In this document: positions 21,878-32,553 of the stretch, piece by piece
Position numbering within the stretch: the first letter of the stretch is position 1
Layout of the letters: each line of letters begins with the position of its first letter
Source of the DNA: Plantago ovata
Taxonomy: Eukaryota > Streptophyta > Magnoliopsida > Lamiales > Plantaginaceae
Direction of reading: 5' to 3'
DNA: 64,000 bases
Assembly: GCA_028274465.1 (NCBI GenBank)
Contig: CM051455.1
Span: 52,520,725 to 52,584,724 of the forward strand
Notes under the pieces: generated by a model
Database searches by the model: none
What the model was told of the DNA's origin: nothing
What the model saw: only the letters and a program-made list of their open reading frames with translations
Translations under genes and position numbers: made by a program

Positions 21878-24800
21878 ATTGGCGCCGTCTGTGGGAAGAA
21901 GGGTCGAAGGAATTTACCGGGAAAATCCAAAGCTTGATATAAGCAATGTCGTCAACTAAAGTCGAGATTGAGAAGCTGACGAAGCACACAGATTTCAGCC
22001 TGTGGAAACTGAGGATTAAGGCCTTGTTGTCGGATTATGGAGCTGACGATGCTCTGTTAGGGGATGAAGGTCTTAAGGATATTAAAGACGATGCAAAGAA
22101 GAAGGAAATCAAGAAGAAGGCATTCAATACAATGATTCACTCATTGAGCGACGAAGCATTGAGGGAGGTTGTTAAGTGTACTGATGCAAAAGAAATCTGG
22201 GATAAACTTGTCAAAGTTTATATGGGGAAATCATCAGCCCAGATGATGTATCTCAAGCAGAAGTTTCTTGGTTTTAGGATGGATGAAGGTAGGCCGATTC
22301 TGGAGCAGTTAGCAGAGTTTGACAAGATCACAACACACTTGGAGAATGTTGGTGATAAGACTACAGACGCAGACAAAGCTATGGTGTTGCTCAACTCCCT
22401 TCCCAACTCCTATGAGAACTTTAGAGATTCGTTGATGTTTGGTAATGTTGAAGTAACTTTGGATTTGGTACGGGAATCATTGAAGACTAGGGAGTTCCAT
22501 AAGCAGAAGAATCTGCAGGAAGGTGGACATTCGGCTGAGAGTCTTGCTATGAAGTACCATGGTTCCAAGAAGGGTTCTTCAAGGGAAAGATTACCAAAGG
22601 AGAAATATAAGAAGCAAGAGAGTAAGAGGTCATCAGATTCTGTGGAGAATAGGAGGTGCTACCACTGTCACAATAAGGGACATCTCAAGAAGGATTGTCC
22701 TGTGTGGAACAACAGGAAGCCAAAGCAATCTGGGGGAGAGGCAGGAACAGTTGACATAGCACAAGCTACACAATCTTTTGACATCTCAGAGGTACTTACG
22801 GTCTCTACTTCTAATATAGACTTATCCTGGATACTTGATTCTGGGTGCTCTTTTCATATGAGTCCAGTTAAAGAATGGTTTACAAACTTCAAATATGGGA
22901 AAGGTGGAACTGTACTTTTGGGGAACAATCAGTCATGCATGGTCAAAGGCATTGGTGATGTTAAATTGAAGTTGCATGATGGAACTGTTAGATTGTTAAC
23001 TGGTGTAAGGTACATACCTGATTTGAGGAGGAATCTGATCTCACTTGGTCAATTTGATGCTATGGGATATTCATGGAGTTGTAGTCATGGTGTTCTGCGA
23101 GTTATGCACGGGGTTCAGGGGGGTGTTGGGTCAACACCTCAGACAACCTTGCTGGAAGGTGTTAAGAAGAATGGTCTATACTATTTATCTGGTAACACAG
23201 TAGCTGGAGAAAGTGCAGCAATTCATGGGAATGACAACACATATCTATGGCACAAGAGGCTTGCCCATCTTGGAGAGAAAGGATTGAAGGAACTTACCAA
23301 GCAGGGATTACTTGGAGGAGACAAGTTCACTAAGTTACCATTCTGTGAGACATGTGTGATGGGGAAGGCGCACAAGACCAGTTTCAACACAGGGAAGCAT
23401 ACTACTAAAGCTAACTTGGATTATGTGCATTCAGATTTATGGGGACCATCCAGGACACTCACTCAAGGTGGAGGTAAATATTTCATCTCATTCATAGATG
23501 ATTATTCAAGGAAGGTCTGGGTTTATATTCTGAAGTCTAAGGATCAAGCATTTAATCAGTTCAAGGAATGGTTAGCTGAGGTAGAAAATCAATCAGGAAG
23601 ATCATTGAAGTATCTCAGGACTGATAATGGATTGGAGTTCTTATCTACTGAGTTTACTAATTTCTGTAAAGAGAAAGGTATTACTAGACACAGAACAGTT
23701 GTAGGTACACCACAGCAGAATGGAGTTGCGGAAAGAATGAATAGAACTCTATTGGAGAGAGCTAGGTGTATGTTACTGAGTTCTGGGGTAAGCAAAGGTT
23801 TCTGGGGAGAAGCTATGGTTACAGCAGCAATACTTACCAATAAGAGTCCAGCTGTGTCTTTGGAGTTTAAGACGCCGGATCAAGTGTGGACTGGAACAAC
23901 TGGGGACTATTCAAAACTCAAGGTGTTTGGTTGCTTGGCTTTAGCACATATCAAGCAAGATAAGTTGGAAGCTAGAGCATTGAGGTGTATCTTTATTGGT
24001 TACCCAAAGGGGGTTAAAGGATATAAGCTTTGGTGCATAGAACCTGGAAAGGGAAAGTGTATTATAAGCAGGGATGTCCAGTTTAATGAAGATGTGTTAC
24101 CTCTGAAGGACAAGCAGGCAGGTGTTGACAGATGGGGTTCACCCAACCCGAACTCAACCTCGACTCTGCAGAAAATACCAGAATTGAGTTAGAAGATAAG
24201 AGAGTTCACTCTCAGGTGGAGCCCACAGTGGAGGATGATGTTGCGGATGCTGAGCCTATATTACCAGTGAATGAGGAGTCTAGTAGTAGCTCAGAGTCAG
24301 ATGGTGATGATCGACTTGATGAGGAAGTTGGTGAAACTTCAAACTATCAACATACAAGAGATCAAGGATATGCACAAGGAATTTCAGTTGAGGTGGAGTC
24401 TGAGGATGAAACTGATATAACACCAGGAGAAGTTGTTTGGGCTATGGAGCAGGTTGATACACTAGGTGTTGGACAAGGGGTTGAGGCAACCCTGACCGAA
24501 ACTCCAGAACAACAGGTTTATAATCAGGTCCTAGAATACTCAGGTACTGGATATGAAGCTCTGGATGATGAGTTTCAGGAGAGTGCAGATGGAAGGATCT
24601 TGTATGTGGATGATATGTTGATTACTAGCAGGTCAATGGAGGAGATTGAAACACTTAAAGGGAAACTGCGGGAAGAATTTGAGATGAAGGATCTTGGGGA
24701 TGCAAGTAGAATTCTTGGGATGGATATCACTAGGGACAAGAAGGAGAAGAATCTGTTTCTATCTCAGCCTAGTTATCTCATGAAGGTTCTAGCCAAGTTC

Positions 24801-25755
24801 AATATGTCAAATTGTAGTAGTGTGGTTACTCCTATTGCACCTGGGGTGAAGTTATCTGAGGAACAATGTCCTAATGATGATGCAGAAGCAAGGATTATGT
24901 CAAGAGTACCTTATGCAAGTGCAGTTGGAAGTATTATGTATACTATGATTTGCTGCAGGCCAGATCTTGCATATGCTATGAGTGTTATCAGCAGATACAT
25001 GGGGAATCCTGGGAGAAGGCATTGGGATGTTGTGAAGGATGTTCTCAGATACTTAAGTGGCACAAGAATGATGGGACTGAGGTTCAAGAAAAGCAATGAC
25101 TTGCAGAATCCATTGGTTGGATATGTGGATGCAGATTTTGCAGGGAACTTGAATGGAAGAAAGTCTATCACAGGGTATGTGTTTACTTTGTTTGGTACGG
25201 CAGTTAGTTGGAAAGCAAGTCAGCAGTCTGTGGTTGCATTATCTACAACAGAGGCGGAGTTTATGGCTATCACTGAAGGAGTTAAGGAAGCTATCTGGTT
25301 GGGTGGATTATTGAATGAGTTGGGTATCCAACAGGATCATGTGAATATTCACTGTGACAATCAAAGTGCTATTATGTTGACTAAGCATCATGTGTATCAT
25401 GAAAGGACAAAACACATTGATGTAAGGTTTTTCTTCATCAGAGATATCATTGCCAAGGGAGTTGTGAAGATAAAGAAGATTCATACATCTTTGAATGCTT
25501 CAGATGCTATGACTAAGACGCTTCCAGGACCAAAGTTCAGGTTTTTCCTGGAACTTGTGGGTGTCAAAACAAGAAGGGGTTCATCCTAACCGCAGGGATG
25601 GGAACGGGGAGGCATCTTAACCTTAGAGGTGCATATGGGGGCGTATCTTAACCTTAGAGGTACATGGGGATGTGTCTTAACCTTAGAGATGCAAAGGGGT
25701 GTGTCCTAACTTCAGGAATACAGAGGTCGTTGGTGTTGAGCTAAAGGTGGAGATT

Positions 25756-26284
25756 TGTGAGGTGTTATCTCAACAACTGTTTCCGAATGCAATCAGGAAA
25801 AGGTAATTGTCTCCATTAGGAAATCAATTCCTATTTGAATTCAATTCCTATTCGAATTCCTTTAGGTATAGCTGCAAATTGAAGGCTATATAAAGGGGTG
25901 ATTATTGCATGCTCATAACCAGATCTGGAGAAATAACAACACAGCTTGAAGACCCGGTTCGACTACTTCGAAGGGTGATATTATATAGATTATAGGTTCT
26001 AGCTTTGAGAGACAGATTTGTTCTTGTTTCTTGCATACTGTTAGGGACTTGTAATTGGGATTGATATAATATAGTGGAAGTTGGTGATCTCCGTGGACGT
26101 AGGTTATTTAGAACCGAACCACGTTAAATCTTGTGTTCTCTTTTGCTTATCGTTCTTGCTCTGTTTCTGGTGTTTTGGTTGCTTGGGTGTGTGTTTGATT
26201 GATGCAGCTGGTTCTTGGTGGTTTAGTTGTGTTGTGAGCTTTTGTGATTAGGTATAATCGACTATTGTTGAATCGAACTCAACA
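25756..26284 (+). repeat. 3' LTR of the Copia element
   Basis: 529 bp, same length as the 5' LTR, starting TGTGAGGTG and ending CTCAACA; followed by the target duplication AATAC. Confidence 0.93.
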
Positions 26285-26454
26285 AATACAATAAAATTTT
26301 TAGTTTTCAAGCAGGGGCGGCTCTAGATTTTAGGGGCCCTGTTCGATCCAAACCTCAATGGCTTAGTGGAATTTTAAATACTCGTTATTTCAAAATCGCT
26401 CCTCCACAAACGACCTCATATCCAAATTATATTTAAAACATTCTATCCCCTAAC

Positions 26455-26772
26455 ATGCCTTCCATCACCATATCGAAATTGAACCAGTCCATTGTCAACA
26501 GAACGGTCACCAACGTTGGGGGCAACGAGACATACAGTGTCGGTTGGAGTGCACCATACGGGGCTTCGGTCAAGGTTACACCAACGCGCTTCTTCATCGC
26601 AAGTGGAGAGAAACAGTGTCGAGTGTGCTTATAAATAAATGCAACTGTAAACAGCTCTGTTGCAAGCTTTGGAAGAATTGGACTGTTTGGCAATCAGGGT
26701 CACTTGTTTAATATTCCAGTGTCTGTTGTGGTCAAAGTCTTGCGAGTACAACACAACTGCTGGTTAAGTTGA
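26455..26772 (+). pseudogene. Subtilisin-like protease (SBT2-type) C-terminal fragment
   Basis: The frame from 26455 reads MPSITISKLNQSIVNRTVTN, VGGNETYSVGWSAPYGASVK, VTPTRFFIASGEKQ. After one in-frame TAA within it, the same frame continues NATVNSSVASFGRIGLFGNQ, GHLFNIPVSVVVKV. This is the C-terminal fibronectin-III-like domain of plant subtilases, closest in memory to the SBT2 group. The catalytic domain (Asp, His, Ser triad) is absent, so this is an isolated last-exon-like fragment of about 105 codons. It lies 170 bp beyond the right end of the Copia element. A fragment captured by a transposon or left from a deleted gene are both possible. Confidence 0.85.
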
Positions 26773-27300
26773 TCAACACGTGTGTGTTAAGTGAGTGATG
26801 CAATTTTCATTAACATGGCTGATTTTTTATACTAGGTTACTTTGTAAATGCTTTTGAGGTGTAGATAAGAAGAAACTGGCTCATAAAATCTTGAATTTGA
26901 GCCCCTTTTGATGAGTTTTCTTTCTATTTCATTTTAGCCTTGGTTTCATTAGTGTAACCTTTGAGTTTTTCTATCCCTTATCAAATGTTAATACCACATA
27001 CTCCACAAAAACACCCAATAGTCAAAGGGGTAATGTTTTTAATTAGGACAATGAATTTGTGACCCCCCTCCCCTAAGTAGGCAATTTCCTCGCATCCTAA
27101 CATTCCTCCCTCCTCCCTAGCTAGTCCCCACTTCTATTTCATCCTACAGTACACAAAACAACTACTACTACGGTACTAACTACCCATTAATTGGACCCGA
27201 CGCCTATCAATCAGAAAATATCATCATGTTCATTGATATAGATGCTGCTCCTTTCAAGTAAGTACATACAGCAGCAAACGAAAAAGTATACTAGAATTTA
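26773..27300. other. Intergenic stretch; 3' flank of the RMA-like gene
   Basis: Continues the flank of the subtilase fragment, with TTGATGAG-type and T-rich sequence, then runs into the likely 3' UTR of the minus-strand RING gene (about 27230-27337). No additional gene is seen. Confidence 0.4.
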
Positions 27301-27337
27301 TACAAAATGGCAGAATAGAACCTTCACAGTGGTTTAG

Positions 27338-28096
27338 CTAGAACAGCAGAAGACACAACATTACACAGCAGCAAAGGAAAAAGTATACTCTGCTCAGTGA
27401 TTTATCATTTTGCCTCATCTGCCTCCTTAATCTAGGACTACTGCTACTTGCCAGCTGATAAGAGTTCGGATAAGCAAACAAACTCGTCTGCGAGTTACCA
27501 AAGATTCCAGCACTAATCATTTCTCCAATCATACAGATCATTGGATCAGCCATATGCATTGTACTTCCGCCATAACCAAGCATTGGTGGAGCCGTAAAAT
27601 TACCCATCTGATGAGGTTGTGATGGCTGTACATAAGTTTCACGGTGAACATTTGTTATCGGTGTATCACTCTCGCGTCTAGGACTCGTAGGCCTCTGTGG
27701 AATTATTGGCCCAAGACTTGAAGCCTCGTTGTTGGACAATGTTTGGCCTCGGCCATAGAGCGGGATTAAGGTCTCCTGTGATACCTCTGCCTTGCAGACA
27801 GGACACAATGGCTGTTGTTTCTCCGGATTTTCAGAGCGAGCGTGATGGAAATTTATCCATCGGTAAATGCATGGCCAGCAATACAGGTGGCCACAGAATG
27901 TGACCACCGGGTCTTGCACAGTATCCAGACAGATATTACACTCGAAGCCCGTCGATGAGTTCGTTTGAGTCTCGTCGAGAGCAGAGGTCGAGGAATTGCA
28001 TTTTTCATCGAACGAATCCAACACTTCAGTAAAATTGCTGCGGATTTCTGACACTTGGAGATTCGGCTGATCCATAGCCGTCCGTTGTAATTCCAA
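27338..28096 (-). CDS. RMA-type RING E3 ubiquitin ligase, C-terminal membrane anchor
   Basis: A single coding exon of 252 residues. A C3HC4 RING finger lies at about residues 53-101: C53-x2-C56, C68-x-H70, C73-x2-C76, C98-x2-C101 (FECNICLDTVQDPVVTFCGH, then PLCPVC). A Ser/Pro-rich middle follows and the protein ends in a hydrophobic anchor (VYFFLCCCVMLCLLLF). This order and length match plant RMA1-like proteins (homologues of human RNF5), which sit in the endoplasmic reticulum membrane with the RING in the cytosol and ubiquitinate ER or trafficking clients such as aquaporins, including under drought. The start at 28096 is the first ATG; MDQPNLQ seven codons later is an alternative. A leader intron and TATA box lie upstream. 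All eight zinc ligands are present, so activity is plausible. Confidence 0.95.
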   Translation of the reverse strand: MELQRTAMDQPNLQVSEIRSNFTEVLDSFDEKCNSSTSALDETQTNSSTGFECNICLDTVQDPVVTFCGHLYCWPCIYRWINFHHARSENPEKQQPLCPVCKAEVSQETLIPLYGRGQTLSNNEASSLGPIIPQRPTSPRRESDTPITNVHRETYVQPSQPHQMGNFTAPPMLGYGGSTMHMADPMICMIGEMISAGIFGNSQTSLFAYPNSYQLASSSSPRLRRQMRQNDKSLSRVYFFLCCCVMLCLLLF

Positions 28097-28114
28097 TCAG
28101 ATGTCAGAAGTACT

Positions 28115-29778
28115 CTGCGGTAGAAAAAGAATGTTAGCAAAAAACGCAAATGGTGAACGAATTCAACAACTTCAAAATCAGTATTGCAAACACATTAAAC
28201 TGAAACACTTCATTCCTAGAACAGGATATAATACTAGTTTGATCCAAGTGTACAGAATACAGATTTGCTTCCTTGTACTGTTATTCTAAGACAGTAAACA
28301 ATAAGAACACACAAGAAACATGCAGTAAACAATATCTAGGGAAGGATCTAGGCACTCATATGGATACTAATCATTCATTCTAAAACAATTTCTGATCATA
28401 AAACCTGGCACATATCATAAGCACACTTACCAGAGACAAGAGTTTCTCAAATAGAAGGTGCAAAATGTTAACCCACAGGCCAAAACCTAACAATAGGACA
28501 TATTTATCACACAATATTGCTTCAATTATTATTATAAAAGTGGTAGGTGATAAGTTGTTGATGATGAATTCATATGCACAACGAGCACCTACCAATTAAC
28601 TATTCCAACTTGATAAGTTACCTCCAACCACTAAGTTTTTCTAAAATATCTGACAATGACCAAAGAGTAGACAAGCTTTATAATGAACATTAAAAAACAC
28701 TAATCTCATTGTGTAGTGTGTACAGTGTACTGCAACTGCTATTCAATCCAAATAATATTGATTAAATACAAATCTTTGTACTTGTGATGGATAAGAAACC
28801 ATCTGATAACTTAAAACCATCGAATAATCCAATGAACGTATATGAAAGAACAAGAAATGTATTGAAGGAACGAGCTAAAGGCAGTGTCTTGCCCAGGATT
28901 TGAAATTGGGAGTGCGAAATTATATACTATATGAGATCATTTTGCAAGTTAGAGGGTGCGAAATCCTAAATTATCGAAAATATTACATATAAATTTCTAT
29001 TTGAAATCTTGGTGGGTGCGGTGCACCCCTTTCGTTCCGCCCCTTCCTAAAAGCATACACAACCAAGTATTGAACATCAGCCCCATTCAAATCTAAGGGG
29101 ATAGTTGCATATGACTATGATTGAAGCAGTATTACTATGAGGAAAAAGTAAGCAATAACCAATAAGTAGTTGCAACTTTGATCATGCTAAGCAAGTAGTA
29201 AAAATTTGAGTAATCTACTACCATTCCATTACCATCAGAAGAAACAGAAACAAGAAAACACAAAAGGCTGCTTCATACTTGTAGTTATTTGAATGAGTTC
29301 ATCTTGTAAATACTCAACTAATACGCAGATTCAGCCAAGTTAACTCGCCAAATTAGAATAAGGGGCTGATTGATTTCATCCTTCAAGAACATGAACATGA
29401 CTAAAAAGTCATAAGAATAAATAATTAGAAAATTGAAGTCCTAATCAGAGCAAAAGATGCTTCTTTCCCACAGCAGAATCATTCTAGTACTACTAGTTCT
29501 TAAAGTCTCTGCTAATCATCGAAGATGGTGCAAGAATTAATCCAAGAATTCGAACAAAAGACAGTAGTACGAGGTAAGGAAATACATAAACAAAACACAA
29601 CCAATGAACAATTAACAAAGAGGGCAAAGGAAGAAATAAACCTCTTTATTTTTTAAGGAGAGGAGATGAATTTGAGCAGAAAACCCAACTTGTCCGAATT
29701 TATAAAAGATTAAAAGTAATTAGACTCACACAAACACACAGTTGAGTGAGAAAGAAGAAGGGGAGAAGAGATACTTAC
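28115..29778 (-). other. Likely intron in the 5' leader of the RMA-like gene
   Basis: On the minus strand a strong donor (ATCCT then GTAAGTATC, GT at 29778-29777) and acceptor (CTACCGCAG, ending 28115) bracket 1664 bp without coding potential. This leaves 18 leader bases before the ATG and a first exon of about 200 bases above 29779. The inside holds a repeat-like stretch at about 28882-29050 with a GTGCGAAAT / GGGTGCGGTGCACCCC pattern and a GTTCCGCCCCTTCC end, related to 36090-36315. Long first introns in leaders are common in plant regulatory genes. Inference from splice signals only. Confidence 0.6.
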
Positions 29779-30014
29779 AGGATAATTTGTACAGTAATGA
29801 AATTGAAATCTATCTCGAAATGATAAAAATGAAAGATTTTTGGAATCCAGTTGGGCTTAAGTTTACTTTACATCCCAAATAAAGTAAAGAAGATAATGAA
29901 AGACCAACAAACAAGAAAGTACGTATTTGAGGTTCAGAGGTTTTCGGATGTCAACAAACAGAATCCCTTCTTTGCTTTATATGCGTGACAAAAATGACAA
30001 CATGGGCGGGCTCC

Positions 30015-30021
30015 ATTTATA
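30015..30021 (-). promoter_or_regulatory. TATA box of the RMA-like gene
   Basis: TATAAAT on the minus strand, about 240 bases before the inferred leader-intron donor. The promoter is short: a foldback element begins only about 110 bases further upstream, at 30133. Confidence 0.6.
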
Positions 30022-30132
30022 GATAGACCTATACATACACCGATACACGCAGTCACTCTCCCTGTGTTCAGCACTCACTCAGGACAGCACCGTGACGGCG
30101 ACTAGTTTCCTTGTCATCTCTTCCATATATTT

Positions 30133-31353
30133 CCATTTATATCACTTTAGAGGCTAGTTAGGACACCTAATAACAGAATAGGCCCCATTAGACCAACAAT
30201 TACATATTAGGCCATAATATGGGTTTTTTGTGGCCCCATTAGACCAACAATTACATATTAGGCCATAATATGGGTTTTTTGTGTTGACCAACACATATTT
30301 ACAACAATGCCATCAGCTCATTTTGGACAAAACAAACAAGGCCTTAACTCAATAGTAAGGTGAGACCTAAAATGTAATTGTATTTGAACACTAACTTTAT
30401 TATTTTCCGATTATATTTTTCTTTTCTTTCTTTTCCTTTATTCTTTTTTTTTTTTCTTCTTTTTGTCAACAATAACTTATTTCCTACAAAATGTTATTTA
30501 AAAATAAATAAAAATTTTAAATGTAGAATTATTGTAATTATTGTAAATCATACACCAACAAAATTTATATTTCAAAACATGTCCCAACATTATTTTCAAA
30601 AAAAGATCAATATTTTTTCTTTTCTTTTTTCCTTTCTCCTTTTATATTTTTCTTTTTTTTTAATTTCTTTTTCTTTTTTCTCTTCTTCTTCTCCAAAAGC
30701 TCCGGTAGCGGAGCTTTGCGAAACTCCGATTATAGTTGTAAGCTCCAGATCGAAGCTGTGCAAGCTCCGATCTGGAGCTTACACGCTCCAGCTCCTATAG
30801 TCGAAGCATTGCAAGCTCCGAGCTGGAGTTGTGCATGCTGTAGTCGAAGCCTTGCAAAGCTTCGGTGTCGGAGCTTTTGAAGAAAGAAAAAGGAAAAAAA
30901 AAAAAAAAAAGAAAAAAGAAAAATATAAAAGGAAAAAGAATAAAGAACAAATATTGATTTTGTTTAAAAAATAATGTTGGGACATGTTTTGAAATATAAA
31001 TTTTATTAGGGTTTGATTTAGAATAATTTTGTATTTATAATATATTTATATTTCAAAATTTTCATTTGTTTTTAAAATAAAATTTGGTAGGAAAAAATAT
31101 CTTTATTGTTAATAAAAAAAAAGAAAAAGAAAAAGAAAAAAAAAGAACGCAAAAATAAAAAGAAAATGTGTGTTGAAATACAATTACATTTTGGGCCTCT
31201 TGGTAAGGCTTGTTTGGTTGTTCACAAATGGAAATTCGGATAGGCGAATTAAGTCTGGTTTGGTCAAATTCGACCCCTAATCTGTAATTAAAAATCTAAT
31301 GGGCCTATTCTGTTATTAGATGTTCTAATTGACCCCTAAAAAAAATGGGCCCT
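30133..31353. mobile_element. Foldback element with long inverted arms and a GGAGCTT-rich core (MULE-like ends)
   Basis: The left arm (about 30146-30690) and right arm (about 30885-31340) are inverted copies with gaps, for example CTAATAACAGAATAGGCCCC at the outer edge, AATGTAATTGTATTT further in, and TTCAAAACATGTCCCAACAT near the core. The perfect 12-bp direct repeat TTCCATATATTT flanks it (30121-30132 and 31354-31365), near the 9-11 bp of Mutator-like elements. The core (about 30697-30878) is GC-richer and made of repeated AGCTCC / GGAGCTT words in both orientations. No protein is encoded; long pyrimidine and purine tracts form the inner arms. As RNA it would fold into a long hairpin. Confidence 0.75.
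30181..30282. repeat. Perfect 51-bp tandem duplication inside the foldback left arm
   Basis: 30181-30231 and 30232-30282 are identical 51-base units (start GGCCCCATTAGACC). The right arm has only one, diverged, counterpart, so the duplication arose after the arms formed and must be recent. Confidence 0.9.
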
Positions 31354-31371
31354 TTCCATATATTTGCATTT

Positions 31372-31690
31372 CTTAAAATTTTAAAATCCTCACTTTTAAG
31401 TCATCTACAACATTTTTTACATCTTTAAATTTTAAAATTCTCACTTTTTAAGTAATCTTGTTCTTGTTACTACATTTTTAATAGCCTCTTTTTAATATCT
31501 TAAAATTTTAAAATTCTCACTTTTTAAGTAATCCTGTTACAACATTTTTTACATCTCAAAATTTTAAAATTCTCACTTTTTAAGTAATCTTGTTACTACA
31601 TTTTTAACATCTTAAAATTTTAAAATTCTCACTTTTTGAGTAATTTTGTTACTACATTTTTTACTTTTAACATCTTAGATTTTAGAATGA
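31372..31690. repeat. AT-rich minisatellite, about five copies of a roughly 58-bp unit
   Basis: Units share TTTTAAAATTCTCACTTTTT, AGTAATCTTGTTACTAC and ATTTTTTACATCTTAAA segments with point changes and small length changes. It starts directly to the right of the foldback element. No coding potential. Confidence 0.85.
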
Positions 31691-32204
31691 CACTTCTCTA
31701 GATCACCAACCTAAATAACAATATACTCACTAATTAATTGAATTCGAAGAAACGGATTGTGAATTGGTGTCCAAGTGATATATGTTAGCCTAACAAATTA
31801 ACATATTACAAGTTATAGATGTGGTGTTTACATACGTGTTGAGGCAACATCTTATTGGTTATTGGTACGGAGTCAACACCGGTTGTTATCTCAATTCTAA
31901 CATGCTCTTAAGCATTCTAGTAGTTGGAATACATTTTTAGAAGCTTCTAGATAGATTGGCTATTTTGAATTGTGCCAGCTAATGCGTTTGTTAAGCATGC
32001 ACCCAAATCTTTATGGTTGTGTGCGAACACAAGAGTTGTCCTTTTCAGAGAATGATAGATGGAGTCTTATGAGTGGTTAGGTAATATTGTGGTACAAGAT
32101 ATCATAAATGATTCTTGTTTTCTTGTATAATACTGATGATAAGGTATAATACACACGATTTTAGTGTGAGAGAGCTTACCTAGCTAGTGATATAGAGATA
32201 TTGC
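31691..32204. other. Intergenic stretch, nothing recognised
   Basis: AT-rich DNA with no supported frame on either strand and no clear repeat ends. Confidence 0.4.
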
Positions 32205-32553
32205 TTGGAGAGTTCACACCAAGAAGTTAGTTTTAATAATCGCGGAGTAGCGGCATCAATACACCAAGAAGCACTAAGCCAGGCGGCCTGTAGGGAGATG
32301 GACAAGATGGTAACAGTTCAAGTTCGTTTTGAGTCCCGGGACAGAAATCAAGTGGCGGATAGGCTTACAAAGGAAGGGAGAAACCGTACTTTTGGATCCG
32401 CTGAAGCATCCAGTTTTGCCACTCTCTAATATGTATATTTGGGATATCTGCCCTCGTTGGCTTTTAGATGTCCTTAATTTAGACAATGTAGTTTCCTTTC
32501 TGCATGTAAATACTCCTACTATCTAATAAATTTGCTCGTTTCAAAAAAAAATT
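32205..32553 (+). mobile_element. LINE 3' end fragment (RNase H tail)
   Basis: Plus-strand sequence encodes the end of a LINE RNase H (EALSQAACREMDKMVTVQVR, then SRDRNQVADRLTKEGRNRTF) followed by a 3' tail (ATGTATATTTGGGATATCTG, then CTTTTAGATGTCCTTAATTT) and an A run at 32544-32552. The tail matches that of the LINE fragment at 18252-19230, so the two belong to one family. Severely 5'-truncated. Confidence 0.82.

Larger units (their letters stand above)
21349..26284 (+). mobile_element. Ty1/Copia LTR retrotransposon with both LTRs
   Basis: Fossil of the Copia superfamily, 4.94 kb, flanked by the 5-bp target duplication AATAC (21344-21348 and 26285-26289). In Copia order the internal region shows gag with a CCHC knuckle (CYHCHNKGHLKKDC), protease (WILDSGCSFHMSP), integrase, reverse transcriptase (YVDDM) and RNase H (YVDADFAGN). 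A primer-binding region begins just after the left LTR (TTGGCGCCGTCTGTGGG), and a purine-rich tract (AAAGGTGGAGA) precedes the right LTR. The element is broken, with about two breaks. The two LTRs differ at about eight of 529 positions, suggesting insertion roughly 0.6-1.2 million years ago at usual plant rates. Confidence 0.95.
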
